A DNA stretch of 64,000 nt from CALCKU01 sp964534845. Its GTDB lineage: Bacteria; Pseudomonadota; Alphaproteobacteria; Caulobacterales; Maricaulaceae. Position numbers and translations under genes: made by a program. Where the stretch lies: contig CAZHPV010000001.1 in assembly GCA_964534845.1 (NCBI GenBank), positions 62,001-126,000 on the forward strand, read 5' to 3'. Of the stretch, positions 43,842 through 52,338 are shown piece after piece. Position 1 is the stretch's first letter, and every line of letters starts with the position of its first letter. The notes beneath the pieces are model-generated. The model had not been told where the DNA came from. It saw only the letters and a program-made list of their open reading frames with translations, and searched no databases.

Positions 43842-45164
43842 ATGCATATTTCGAAAAAATCCATTTTTGGAGTTTCATCATTTTTTCTTGGAACGGCCAT
43901 AGCCCCTTTGGCAATGGCGGGTGCGGTAGGCGGACATTCCGGCTACGTTCCTGATGGGTTGCCGCCTAATCCATCTGCTGGGAAATGTTATGCACGCGTG
44001 GAAATTCCTGCTCAATATAACACTTCGACTGAACGCGTTATTGTTGAAGATGCCAGAACCCGTATTGATATTGTTCAAGCTGTCTTGGCGCCGAGACAGG
44101 AAAAAGTCCTTGTTAAAGAGGCCAGCACGCGGTTTCGGGTTAGACAACCAAGTTATAGAACTGTGTCTGATCGTATTGTAACGCGGCCCGCTTATGAAAA
44201 ACTTTCAGTTAGCCCGCCGCAATATAAAACTGTGACGGAAACGGTACAAACCTCAGCGCCGTCACTTGTTTGGAAACGCGGAAATCCGGGCGATTTGATT
44301 AAACAAGGTTATAAAATCCACTCTACTGCGGACGGTGGTCATAGCGGACGTGGCTATAGTTCGACAACGCAATATGGGCAATCCGGCGGAGCCAATTGTG
44401 GCCCGACATGCGAAATCTGGTGTCTTGTTGAAGAGCCAGGTGCGACAACGCAATTTAACCGAAAAGTTATTTCTGTGCCGGGTCAGGTGCGCCGTACTAC
44501 GGTTCCCGCCCGCTATCAGACGATCATGAAGCGTGTTGTGTCTGATCCGGGCGGGGTTGATCAAATTCCTGTTCCGGCTGAATATCAGACCATTACGATT
44601 GAAGAGGTCATAACCCCAGCGGGCGAGAAAGCCACGGTCGAGCCGCCTAAATATGGAAATGTCGAAAAGAAAGTTCTCGTCAGTCCGGCGCGTTACGAAT
44701 GGCGCGAAGTCATTTGTAAGCCAGGGACTGGGTCCTTTAGCAGTTCAAGCCATAGTTCAGGTTCCTATTCTTCGGGATCATATTCTTCTTCTGGATCATA
44801 TTCTTCAGGATCGTCTTCGTCTTATTCAGGCGGGTCTTACACAGGATCATCTACGGGTTCGACAGGACATTCTTCCGGTACGGCTTATAGTAGTCACGGC
44901 GCCGTGAGCTCATATGGCTCAGGGTCATCTGGTCACGTGTCATCCTCGGGTCAAGTGTCATCCTCGGGTCAAGTCATCGGGACGGCACCAACGGTTCAGG
45001 ATTTACAATCAGGTCAGATCAGCTCAGGCTCATATGGCTCCGGGACATCGGTTAATACCGGGGGGTCGACGGGGTCTTCATATGGTTCGGGGGTTACTCA
45101 GCCGGCTTCAGACGCGCTCGATAAGTTTGAGAGTGGCCGCGTTGATTTTGATGGCTGGTTTTAA
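43842..45164 (+). CDS. Secreted repeat protein with GKCYARV domain and Ser/Gly-rich tail
   Basis: About 440 residues with a signal peptide (cleavage near AMAGAV). The mature N terminus has GKCYARVEIPAQY, then repeated units in which a Tyr or Pro-containing strand (PAxYxT, PPQYKTVTE, PARYQTIMK, PAEYQTITIEE, PPKYGNVEK, PARYEWRE) recurs about every 20-25 residues. The middle carries CEIWCLVEEPG and the repeats end in EVICKPG. The last 140 residues are a low-complexity Ser/Gly/Tyr/Gln sequence. The repeats recall envelope proteins with GKCYARV domains in other Proteobacteria, of unknown role. ATG 43842 fits AAAAGGA; the GTG at 43836 is too close. Confidence 0.75.
   Translation: MHISKKSIFGVSSFFLGTAIAPLAMAGAVGGHSGYVPDGLPPNPSAGKCYARVEIPAQYNTSTERVIVEDARTRIDIVQAVLAPRQEKVLVKEASTRFRVRQPSYRTVSDRIVTRPAYEKLSVSPPQYKTVTETVQTSAPSLVWKRGNPGDLIKQGYKIHSTADGGHSGRGYSSTTQYGQSGGANCGPTCEIWCLVEEPGATTQFNRKVISVPGQVRRTTVPARYQTIMKRVVSDPGGVDQIPVPAEYQTITIEEVITPAGEKATVEPPKYGNVEKKVLVSPARYEWREVICKPGTGSFSSSSHSSGSYSSGSYSSSGSYSSGSSSSYSGGSYTGSSTGSTGHSSGTAYSSHGAVSSYGSGSSGHVSSSGQVSSSGQVIGTAPTVQDLQSGQISSGSYGSGTSVNTGGSTGSSYGSGVTQPASDALDKFESGRVDFDGWF
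44939..44974 (+). repeat. Tandem 18-bp duplication inside the Ser/Gly-rich tail
   Basis: The unit TCATCCTCGGGTCAAGTG (encoding Ser-Ser-Ser-Gly-Gln-Val) occurs twice in a row, the second copy ending in C instead of G. This shows recent slippage-type growth of the low-complexity tail. Confidence 0.7.
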
Positions 45165-45243
45165 TATGTCTTTGACGAACTCACCACACTCTTATTGTTT
45201 TAACGGGGGTTGAATAATAAGAGCGAGTTCGAAAGATTAAATT

Positions 45244-45265
45244 GGCCGCCTTGTGCGGCCTTTTT
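45244..45265 (+). terminator. Rho-independent terminator
   Basis: GGCCGC, a five-base loop and GCGGCC followed by TTTTT. It ends the transcript of the Ser/Gly-rich protein gene before the convergent GNAT gene. Confidence 0.88.
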
Positions 45266-45305
45266 AATGCCAGCCATTATCCTCATGTGCTAATCGGGTG
45301 CGCAG

Positions 45306-45854
45306 CTAGAGCGTTTTAAGCATAATAAATTCCCGGTCAATATGCGTGCCGACCGGAAAATCATATTCGGCGATCTTTGAAAACCCGTTGCGTTCATATA
45401 ATTTTTGCGCCCCGATATTTTTAAAATAGACCCCCAAAATCACTTCAAGATAAGAGTGTTGTCGGGCAATGTCTATGGCATGTGAAAGTAGAGTTTGACC
45501 TAAACCTTTTCCCTGATGGGTTTTGTCGATGTAAAGTTGGGCCAGCTCAAGGGCGTTATTTTTTGGCGAGGTTACGGGTAAGCTATTGGGGCCTACCTTG
45601 GCATAACCGATAATCGGGGCCCCAGACATATCTTTATCCCTGATAATCCAGATGTGGTTGGCAGGGTTTGATATTTCTTTGGCGTAATATTCCTTGGACC
45701 GACTTTGTTTAAGAAATAAATCCAGATTTTCTGCTGTGTAGAGATAGGCGAATGTGTCCATGAAACTCGCCGTCGCAAATGCGGCGAGTTCAGTTATTTG
45801 CTTAGATGTGACCCGTTCTATATTGGGTGATCCAAGGCCTATTTTGGCTGACAT
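45306..45854 (-). CDS. GNAT-family N-acetyltransferase
   Basis: A 182-residue acetyltransferase. ELAQLYIDKTHQGKGLGQTLLSHAIDIAR holds the acetyl-CoA pyrophosphate loop (QGKGLG), and NIGAQKLYERNGFSKIAEYDF is the C-terminal half of the fold. The substrate is unknown. Its ATG is directly next to the stop of the upstream AGCS symporter, so the two are co-expressed and may share a substrate, such as an amino acid. Confidence 0.9.
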   Translation of the reverse strand: MSAKIGLGSPNIERVTSKQITELAAFATASFMDTFAYLYTAENLDLFLKQSRSKEYYAKEISNPANHIWIIRDKDMSGAPIIGYAKVGPNSLPVTSPKNNALELAQLYIDKTHQGKGLGQTLLSHAIDIARQHSYLEVILGVYFKNIGAQKLYERNGFSKIAEYDFPVGTHIDREFIMLKTL

Positions 45855-47327
45855 TTATTTTAGGTCATCCTGATCAATCAAACCATCATTCGCGATTTTT
45901 TCTTTATCAAAATACTCTTTTGCCAATTTCATAACCACGGGCGAGAGTAGGATAAGCGCTATCAGGTTGGGAGCCGCCATTAAGCCTGTCAGGCTATCTG
46001 CGATAAGCCAGAAGGTTGCGACTACCAGATTGTCATCTCCGGTTTCAAAGGATAAGGCGAAGGTTGATACGAAAACCGCTAAAATCCAGAAAACCCGAAA
46101 AATTGGAATTGACTTTTCTTTAAAGAGGAACGCCGCGCATCGTTCGCCGTAATATGACCAGCCGATAATGGTCGTAAAGGCAAATATAACCAGACATAGG
46201 GTCACTATGTGTTCGCCAAATCCGACAAGCGTGGCATCAAAAGCTGCCGCTGTTAGAGGTACGCCGATTTCACATCCCGGAGGTGTCGCACCGGATTCGA
46301 GTAAGGATAATATCGCTGGGCTCGCTAGACAATCTGCTGACATAACGCCGGACGTTAAAATAACCAGTGCCGTGATCGTACAGATAATCAATGTATCTAT
46401 AATAGTACCTAACATCGCAATTATGCCCTGATTTACGGGGTCATTATTTTGCGCGGCCGCATGGGCGATAGGGGCTGAGCCTTGTCCAGCTTCATTGGAA
46501 AATAATCCCCGGGCTACACCTTTTTGCATGGCCAGCATCATTAAACCGATAGTAACACCCGTTCCGGCCCCTTGTAGGCCAAAAGCACCTTTGAAAATAA
46601 GCCCGAAAGCCGCCGGCACATGCGCGATATTGGCCGCAATTACAACAAGCGCAGCTGATATATAAAGGAGCGCCATAAAGGGCACTAACCGGGATGCCAC
46701 GGCCCCAATACGTTTTATCCCGCCAAAGACAACGCCCGCCACAACAACGGACAATATGACGGCCACAATCCGCGGATCAAAATTATAGGCGCTTTTAAGC
46801 GCATCTGCGATTGAATTGGCCTGAACGGCGTTACCTGTTGAAAGCGAGCCAATCATCCCGAATATGGCAAAGGCGACGGCCAGCCACATAAATTTTGGCC
46901 CTAATCCGTTTTTAATATAATACATCGGCCCGCCAACGCGGTTCCCATTGGCGTCAATCTCTCTATATCTTACCGCTAAGACGCCTTCGCCAAATTTTGT
47001 TGCTGTCCCCAGAACGGCTGTTACCCACATCCAGAAAACCGCGCCCGGTCCGCCAATGGCAATGGCGGCCGCAACACCCGCAATATTTCCCGTTCCGACA
47101 GTGGATGATAGTGCGGTCATCAAGGCGGCAAATGGGGAGACATCGCCAGCATCAGCTTCACCACTACGCTTCTTGAAGAGTTGACGAAATCCATACCTGA
47201 TTTTCAAAATGGAAATAAAGCGCAATCCGACTGTTAGAAAGGCTCCAACACCCAAAAGCAATATCATCATGGGGGGACCCCAGACGAATCCGTTTAAGCT
47301 TTCCATTAATGACGCGAATGTTTCCAT
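45855..47327 (-). CDS. AGCS-family sodium:alanine/glycine symporter
   Basis: A 490-residue transporter with about ten or eleven helices. SSTVGTGNIAGVAAAIAIGGPGAVFWMW, EGVLAVRYRE and GLFSNEAGQGSAPIAHAAA are the signatures of the alanine or glycine:cation symporter family (AgcS/DagA). It takes up small amino acids with sodium. The GNAT gene follows with no gap. Confidence 0.93.
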   Translation of the reverse strand: METFASLMESLNGFVWGPPMMILLLGVGAFLTVGLRFISILKIRYGFRQLFKKRSGEADAGDVSPFAALMTALSSTVGTGNIAGVAAAIAIGGPGAVFWMWVTAVLGTATKFGEGVLAVRYREIDANGNRVGGPMYYIKNGLGPKFMWLAVAFAIFGMIGSLSTGNAVQANSIADALKSAYNFDPRIVAVILSVVVAGVVFGGIKRIGAVASRLVPFMALLYISAALVVIAANIAHVPAAFGLIFKGAFGLQGAGTGVTIGLMMLAMQKGVARGLFSNEAGQGSAPIAHAAAQNNDPVNQGIIAMLGTIIDTLIICTITALVILTSGVMSADCLASPAILSLLESGATPPGCEIGVPLTAAAFDATLVGFGEHIVTLCLVIFAFTTIIGWSYYGERCAAFLFKEKSIPIFRVFWILAVFVSTFALSFETGDDNLVVATFWLIADSLTGLMAAPNLIALILLSPVVMKLAKEYFDKEKIANDGLIDQDDLK

Positions 47328-47541
47328 TTTATTCCCAAGCAGTTCTGATTTTTGTGCTGACTTTAAGTCCGCAACATAGGGGCTAAGAGCGTTTTATCCA
47401 AGACAAATTATTCCGATAACAAATTTTGTAATAACCGCTTTAAAATAAGTGCAGTAAATCATCTCGATAAGGGTTTTCAAGTCTGTTTTATTCGGTTACG
47501 GACTTTGCGTAAACGTAGTTTCGATTAAAGGATAAGATACG

Positions 47542-48735
47542 ATGTTTGAAGCTCTACAGGCCCGCCCGCCAGACGCCATTATGGCTATTATGGAAATGTG
47601 TAAAGCCGATAGCAATCCTGATAAAATTGATCTGGGTGTTGGTGTCTATAAGGACGAGGCCGGTCACACGACGATTTTGCAATCTGTAAAAAAAGCGGAA
47701 CAATTATGGTGGAAGGAAGAAGACACCAAGACATATGTGTCCACTACCGGCAATATCAGATTTCGCGAGCTGATGTTGGAGCTTATTTTAGGGGCGGATA
47801 ATCCGGCTATTAAAGAAGGCCGTATTGCGAGTTCACAGGCCGCAGGTGGCTCTGGAGCTTTGCGACTTGGGGCAGAGCTTTTGGTATCAATGGGTAATGA
47901 GCTGACCGTTTGGGCCAGTACGCCGACATGGGCTAATCACATACCGCTCATCAGTTCGGCGGGCTTGAAAATAGACAGCTATCCTTATTATAACCGCGAA
48001 ACGCTCGGTGTTGATTTCCAGGATATGTTGGCGCATTTATCACATAACGCCAAGGCAGGTGATGTGGTCTTGCTCCACGGTTGTTGTCATAATCCGACAG
48101 GCGCAGACCTAAGCCGAGCGCAGTGGGATGAACTGGCGGACTTTCTGGTTGATAAGGGGCTGATACCATTTGTGGACCTAGCTTATTTTGGTCTGGGCGA
48201 AAGTATGGAGGCCGATACATATGGTACGCGCAAAATTATTGCGACCTGTCCCGAAACCCTACTTGCGGCCTCCTGTTCAAAAAACTTCGCGCTTTACCGC
48301 GAGCGCGTAGGGCTTATTGCCGCGATTACCAAAACCTCTGAGGCCGCGAAAATTGCGCAAAGCCAGTTTGGGGCTATTCAGCGTAAAATTATTTCCATGC
48401 CGCCCGATCACGGCGCGGCTCTTGTAGCGCGTATATTAGGGGATCCGACCTTAAAAGCGGAGTGGACTTTGGAGCTTGAAGGCATGTGTAAGCGCATGCG
48501 TGATTTGCGCGCTTTACTTTCTAAGGCCTTAAATGTCCAAGGCGGGGAAGCTATGGCGCGGGCGATTATCGCCCAAAATGGCATGTTCTCAACCTTGCCT
48601 TTAAGTCAGGCGCAGGCCGAGCGATTACGCGCGGAACATTCTGTCTATATTATGAACTCAGGACGTATGAATATTGCAGGGGCAAATGCGCGTAATATCC
48701 CCAAATTAGCCGAGGCTATTCTGGCGGTTCTTTAG
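47542..48735 (+). CDS. Aromatic/aspartate aminotransferase (class I, TyrB/AspC type)
   Basis: A 397-residue fold-type I aminotransferase. GVGVYKDEAGHT near residue 33, HGCCHNPTGAD near 180, and Lys247 in ASCSKNFALYRERVG for PLP are all present, with an Arg in the same block that binds the substrate. AspC-type and TyrB-type enzymes cannot be told apart by reading. It is monocistronic, with an AAAGGATAAG site before the ATG. Confidence 0.92.
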   Translation: MFEALQARPPDAIMAIMEMCKADSNPDKIDLGVGVYKDEAGHTTILQSVKKAEQLWWKEEDTKTYVSTTGNIRFRELMLELILGADNPAIKEGRIASSQAAGGSGALRLGAELLVSMGNELTVWASTPTWANHIPLISSAGLKIDSYPYYNRETLGVDFQDMLAHLSHNAKAGDVVLLHGCCHNPTGADLSRAQWDELADFLVDKGLIPFVDLAYFGLGESMEADTYGTRKIIATCPETLLAASCSKNFALYRERVGLIAAITKTSEAAKIAQSQFGAIQRKIISMPPDHGAALVARILGDPTLKAEWTLELEGMCKRMRDLRALLSKALNVQGGEAMARAIIAQNGMFSTLPLSQAQAERLRAEHSVYIMNSGRMNIAGANARNIPKLAEAILAVL

Positions 48736-48744
48736 GGCGCTTTA

Positions 48745-49551
48745 TCAGCTAACATCAAAATGATCCGGTCGGTAGCCTGGGTCAGGATATTGCGGGTTCA
48801 TTGTCTCCAGCGTGTCTTTGACAATGGCGCTAATAATGGCACCGCGAGTCGCGCGGTTGTCTGAGGGGATTATATGCCACGGCGCATGAGGGGTTGATGT
48901 GCGCGCAACCATCGTTTCATAGGCATTCATAAAGTCAGGCCAGAGAGCGCGGTCATCCAAATCACCCGGATTGAATTTCCAGCGCTTATCTGGGTTTATC
49001 AGCCTGTCGCGTAATCTTTCACCTTGGGTTTCCTTTGAAATATGGAGCATGAATTTTAAAATTGTTGTTCCGTTTTCCGTAAGGTGTTTTTCAAATGCGT
49101 TGATTTGCGCATAGCGGGCCTCAATCGTTTCGGCACTGACGAATTTACGGACTTTAACGACCAGTACGTCTTCATAATGGGACCGGTTAAAGACCGTAAT
49201 TTGCCCCTTTTTTGGACACACATTATGGATGCGCCAGAGAAAGTCATGGGCGAGCTCTGTTTTGCTAGGCGCTTTGAAAGCGGCGACATTGACATTAAGC
49301 GGCGGTGTGCGGTGAAAAATAGCAGAGGTCGTTCCGTCCTTACCCGATGTGTCCATGCCTTGCAGCACGATTAACAGGCTACGATCTGCTTCTCCGTAAA
49401 GACGATGGGCGAGCGGGTTAATAGCTTTGGCATTTTCTTTTATAGCCGCCCGCGCTGCCTTTTTACCCTCAAAAAGATCTACGCGCGTTGGACAGTTCAG
49501 TAAAGAAAATTTGGTATTTGGGTCTGCCCGATATTGCGTAGAAAAATTCAT
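48745..49551 (-). CDS. Polyphosphate kinase 2 family protein (PPK2)
   Basis: A 268-residue PPK2-type kinase. GMDTSGKDGT at 65-74 is the Walker A, and VFNRSHYEDVLVVKVRKF is the lid or Walker B block. PPK2 enzymes transfer phosphate between polyphosphate and nucleoside mono- or diphosphates. This is a single-domain form of typical length. It converges on the aminotransferase gene with a 9-base gap. Confidence 0.92.
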   Translation of the reverse strand: MNFSTQYRADPNTKFSLLNCPTRVDLFEGKKAARAAIKENAKAINPLAHRLYGEADRSLLIVLQGMDTSGKDGTTSAIFHRTPPLNVNVAAFKAPSKTELAHDFLWRIHNVCPKKGQITVFNRSHYEDVLVVKVRKFVSAETIEARYAQINAFEKHLTENGTTILKFMLHISKETQGERLRDRLINPDKRWKFNPGDLDDRALWPDFMNAYETMVARTSTPHAPWHIIPSDNRATRGAIISAIVKDTLETMNPQYPDPGYRPDHFDVS

Positions 49552-49726
49552 TCTGGTCTCTTAATGGCTCTGGTATTGCTAGTTTGATTTTGAGATGTTT
49601 ATCGGGTTTTGACAAGCGCAAAGCTTGATATTTGCACTGAAGCTTTAATACCCGCTACTCTCCCGTTCACGAAATTCTCATTAGGCGTGTGCCAGACTTA
49701 CGCTATGATGGTTGTAGGAGATATCA

Positions 49727-50353
49727 ATGAAAAAAGCTTGCCTTATCATAACCGCCTGTATTTTTGCGGCTTGTTCCAATGCTCAAACGACAGCGCAAGA
49801 GGTGACGACCCCGGCCGACGTCCCGTCTGCGCTTAATGCGTTACCCTCTAACGCCGCTTGGGATGTTGATAATACGCAAAGCTATATACGGTTTACGGCC
49901 TCACAGACAGGTACAGAATTTACCGGTAGTTTTACGGATTTTGATGCCAATATTAAATTTGATCGTGAAAATTTAGAGGCCGCATCCGTTGTTGTGGATA
50001 TAAATATGTCCAGCTTTGACGCGGGAAGTGCTGACCGTGACGGGGCTTTGCCGGGCAAGGAATGGTTTTATATCAAGACCTTTCCAAAAGCACAGTTTGC
50101 CTCTCAGGATTTCATCTCCTTAGGCGGCGATAATTATGAGGCGCGCGGTGAGCTGTCTTTGCGAGGGGTCAGCCAACCCCTGACATTACCCTTTACCTTG
50201 ACCCTTGACGGGGACCGCGCAGAGATGGGCGGGCGCGTGAGCATTAATCGTAATGATTTTGGTGTCGGTCAGGGCGTCTGGTCAACAGATGAGTGGGTGA
50301 GCCTGAATGTCGATATTGATGTGAAAATATCCGCAAGGCGAACTGGTTCATAA
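49727..50353 (+). CDS. YceI-family lipoprotein
   Basis: A 208-residue lipoprotein with an AAC lipobox (Cys16). WDVDNTQSYIRFTASQTG opens the YceI lipocalin-like barrel, and SLRGVSQPLTLPFTL and NRNDFGVGQGVW are later family blocks. YceI proteins bind isoprenoid quinone-like lipids in the periplasm. A GGAGAT site precedes the ATG. Confidence 0.9.
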   Translation: MKKACLIITACIFAACSNAQTTAQEVTTPADVPSALNALPSNAAWDVDNTQSYIRFTASQTGTEFTGSFTDFDANIKFDRENLEAASVVVDINMSSFDAGSADRDGALPGKEWFYIKTFPKAQFASQDFISLGGDNYEARGELSLRGVSQPLTLPFTLTLDGDRAEMGGRVSINRNDFGVGQGVWSTDEWVSLNVDIDVKISARRTGS

Positions 50354-50368
50354 CGGCCTTATTGGTTG

Positions 50369-52183
50369 CTAACTAAGGTCTTCCTTGAGCGCTTCAAGCT
50401 CCAACCATTCATCTTCTAAACGCCCTAGCGCGGTCTTTTGCGTCTCTAGCTTTTCTGCAAGGGTATTAAATTCAACGGGATTTGACCCAAAGAGATCCGG
50501 GTCAGAGAGTTGTGTTTCCAAGACCGCAATATGAGCGGCGCATTTTTCCATTTCGACAGGCAGTTTTTCTAGCCTGTGTTTGTGTTTGTAACTCAGCTTG
50601 CCTTTGGGTTTTGGCGATGCATTACGGGGCCCGTTACCATTGGAGCGGTTTGTTTGCGCAACTTTATCGGAGCGTGTGCGTGCCTTAACCCCGTAGCCGC
50701 GCTGCGCAATCATATCGCTATATCCCCCGGCATAAATCTCCCACTTGCCATTGCCTTCATAGGCGATTGTCCGGGTGACCGTTCTGTCGAGGAAATCACG
50801 GTCATGACTTACAATCATAACAGTGCCAGGATAATCCGCGACAACTTCTTGCAAAAGGTCAAGCGTTTCAAGATCAAGGTCATTTGTCGGCTCGTCAAGA
50901 ACAAGAAAATTGGAGGGTAGTCTCAGTCCGCGCGCAAGCTGTAGCCGCCCGCGCTCTCCCCCTGATAAAGCGTGAATGGGTGTTCTGGCCTGTTCAGGTA
51001 AAAACAAAAAATCCTTCATATATTTTATGACATGGACGGATTGATTATTGACGACAACCTTATCTCCGGCACCGTCTGTGAGGGCTTCAGATAACGTCCA
51101 TTCAGGATTTAGGCTTTCACGCTTTTGATCAATGATTAAGGGTTCGAGGTTGACCCCGCGTTGAATATCTCCTTTATCGGGCGGTATCTCTCCCATGATG
51201 ATTTTCAATAAGGTTGTTTTACCCGATCCGTTTGGCCCGACAATGCCGATTTTTTCTCCGCGTGAAATTTTAACGGAAATATTGTCAATAAGTGTACGAC
51301 CGTCATAGGCCTTACTGATATTGTCCAGCTTGGCGACGGCCTTGCCCGATTTGGACGCTTGTGTTGTTGTGAAATTTACATTCCCGCTTTGCGCGCGGTG
51401 CTCTTTTAATTGAGTGCGCATAGTTGCCAATTCCTTTAAACGCCTGACATTACGTTTTCGGCGTCCGGTAACGCCGTGAATAACCCAATGCTGTTCGCGG
51501 TGGATTTTACGGCTGAGCTTGTGTTGATCCAGCCTTTCCTGTTCCAGAAAATTATCCCGCCAGTCTTCAAACCCGGCAAAGTTTTGTTCAATAAGGTGGG
51601 TTTTGCCGCGATCAATCCAGACCGTATGCCGCGAGAGATTTTCCAGAAAACGTCGGTCATGGGAAATCAGAATCAAGGCCGTGTTCATTGACCCAAGTTC
51701 TGCCTCCAGCCATTCAATCGCGGGAAGATCAAGATGATTTGTCGGCTCATCGAGCATTAAAATGTCCGGCTCAGGTGCCAGCGTACGTGCAAGGGCCGCC
51801 CGGCGTGCCTCGCCGCCAGAGAGGTGTGTTGTGGATTGGTCTGCCTTTAGACCTAACGCATCCAAGAGATAGGGAATGCGGTAAGCCTGATCCGCGCCTT
51901 CCAAACCGTCGGAAATATAATCAGACAGGGTTGGAAAGGATGATAGGTCAGGTTCTTGGGGAAGATAGCGCAGGGTTGTGCCGGGTTTGATAAAACGCTC
52001 TCCGCCGTCATGCTCTACCAGACCAGCGGCGATTTTTAAGAGGGTGGATTTGCCTGAACCATTTCGGCCTATGAGACAAATCCGGTCTCTTGGCAGAACT
52101 TTTATATTGGCACCTTCCAATAAAGGAGTGCTGCCAAATGTCAGGTGAATATCCTGCAGTGTCAGAAGGGGCGGTTGGCTCAT
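50369..52183 (-). CDS. ABC-F family ATPase (Uup-like)
   Basis: A 604-residue protein with two ABC ATPase domains and no membrane segment. Walker A motifs GRNGSGKST and GPNGSGKTT, signatures LSGGEARRA and LSGGERGRL, and DEPTNHLDL / DEPTNDLDL Walker B blocks are present. The C-terminal coiled coil (about 525-600) is the Uup type that binds DNA or ribosomes. It converges on yceI with a 15-base gap. Confidence 0.93.
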   Translation of the reverse strand: MSQPPLLTLQDIHLTFGSTPLLEGANIKVLPRDRICLIGRNGSGKSTLLKIAAGLVEHDGGERFIKPGTTLRYLPQEPDLSSFPTLSDYISDGLEGADQAYRIPYLLDALGLKADQSTTHLSGGEARRAALARTLAPEPDILMLDEPTNHLDLPAIEWLEAELGSMNTALILISHDRRFLENLSRHTVWIDRGKTHLIEQNFAGFEDWRDNFLEQERLDQHKLSRKIHREQHWVIHGVTGRRKRNVRRLKELATMRTQLKEHRAQSGNVNFTTTQASKSGKAVAKLDNISKAYDGRTLIDNISVKISRGEKIGIVGPNGSGKTTLLKIIMGEIPPDKGDIQRGVNLEPLIIDQKRESLNPEWTLSEALTDGAGDKVVVNNQSVHVIKYMKDFLFLPEQARTPIHALSGGERGRLQLARGLRLPSNFLVLDEPTNDLDLETLDLLQEVVADYPGTVMIVSHDRDFLDRTVTRTIAYEGNGKWEIYAGGYSDMIAQRGYGVKARTRSDKVAQTNRSNGNGPRNASPKPKGKLSYKHKHRLEKLPVEMEKCAAHIAVLETQLSDPDLFGSNPVEFNTLAEKLETQKTALGRLEDEWLELEALKEDLS

Positions 52184-52338
52184 TAGGGCTGAATAGTCAG
52201 CCCAGCACCTTATGGCAATAGGCTGCAGGCTTTCGCCCCTTTTTATCTCTCTGTCCTTAAAGATTTGGGTAAAATTAAATGTGTTTCATCTGCCTTAATT
52301 TTCTTTGACCAAGGCGGTGATTTTTAGCATGAGAAGAT

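Noticed and set aside
44653..45213. Overlapping frames in the Ser/Gly tail region
   Set aside because: They are shadow frames of a low-complexity coding sequence.
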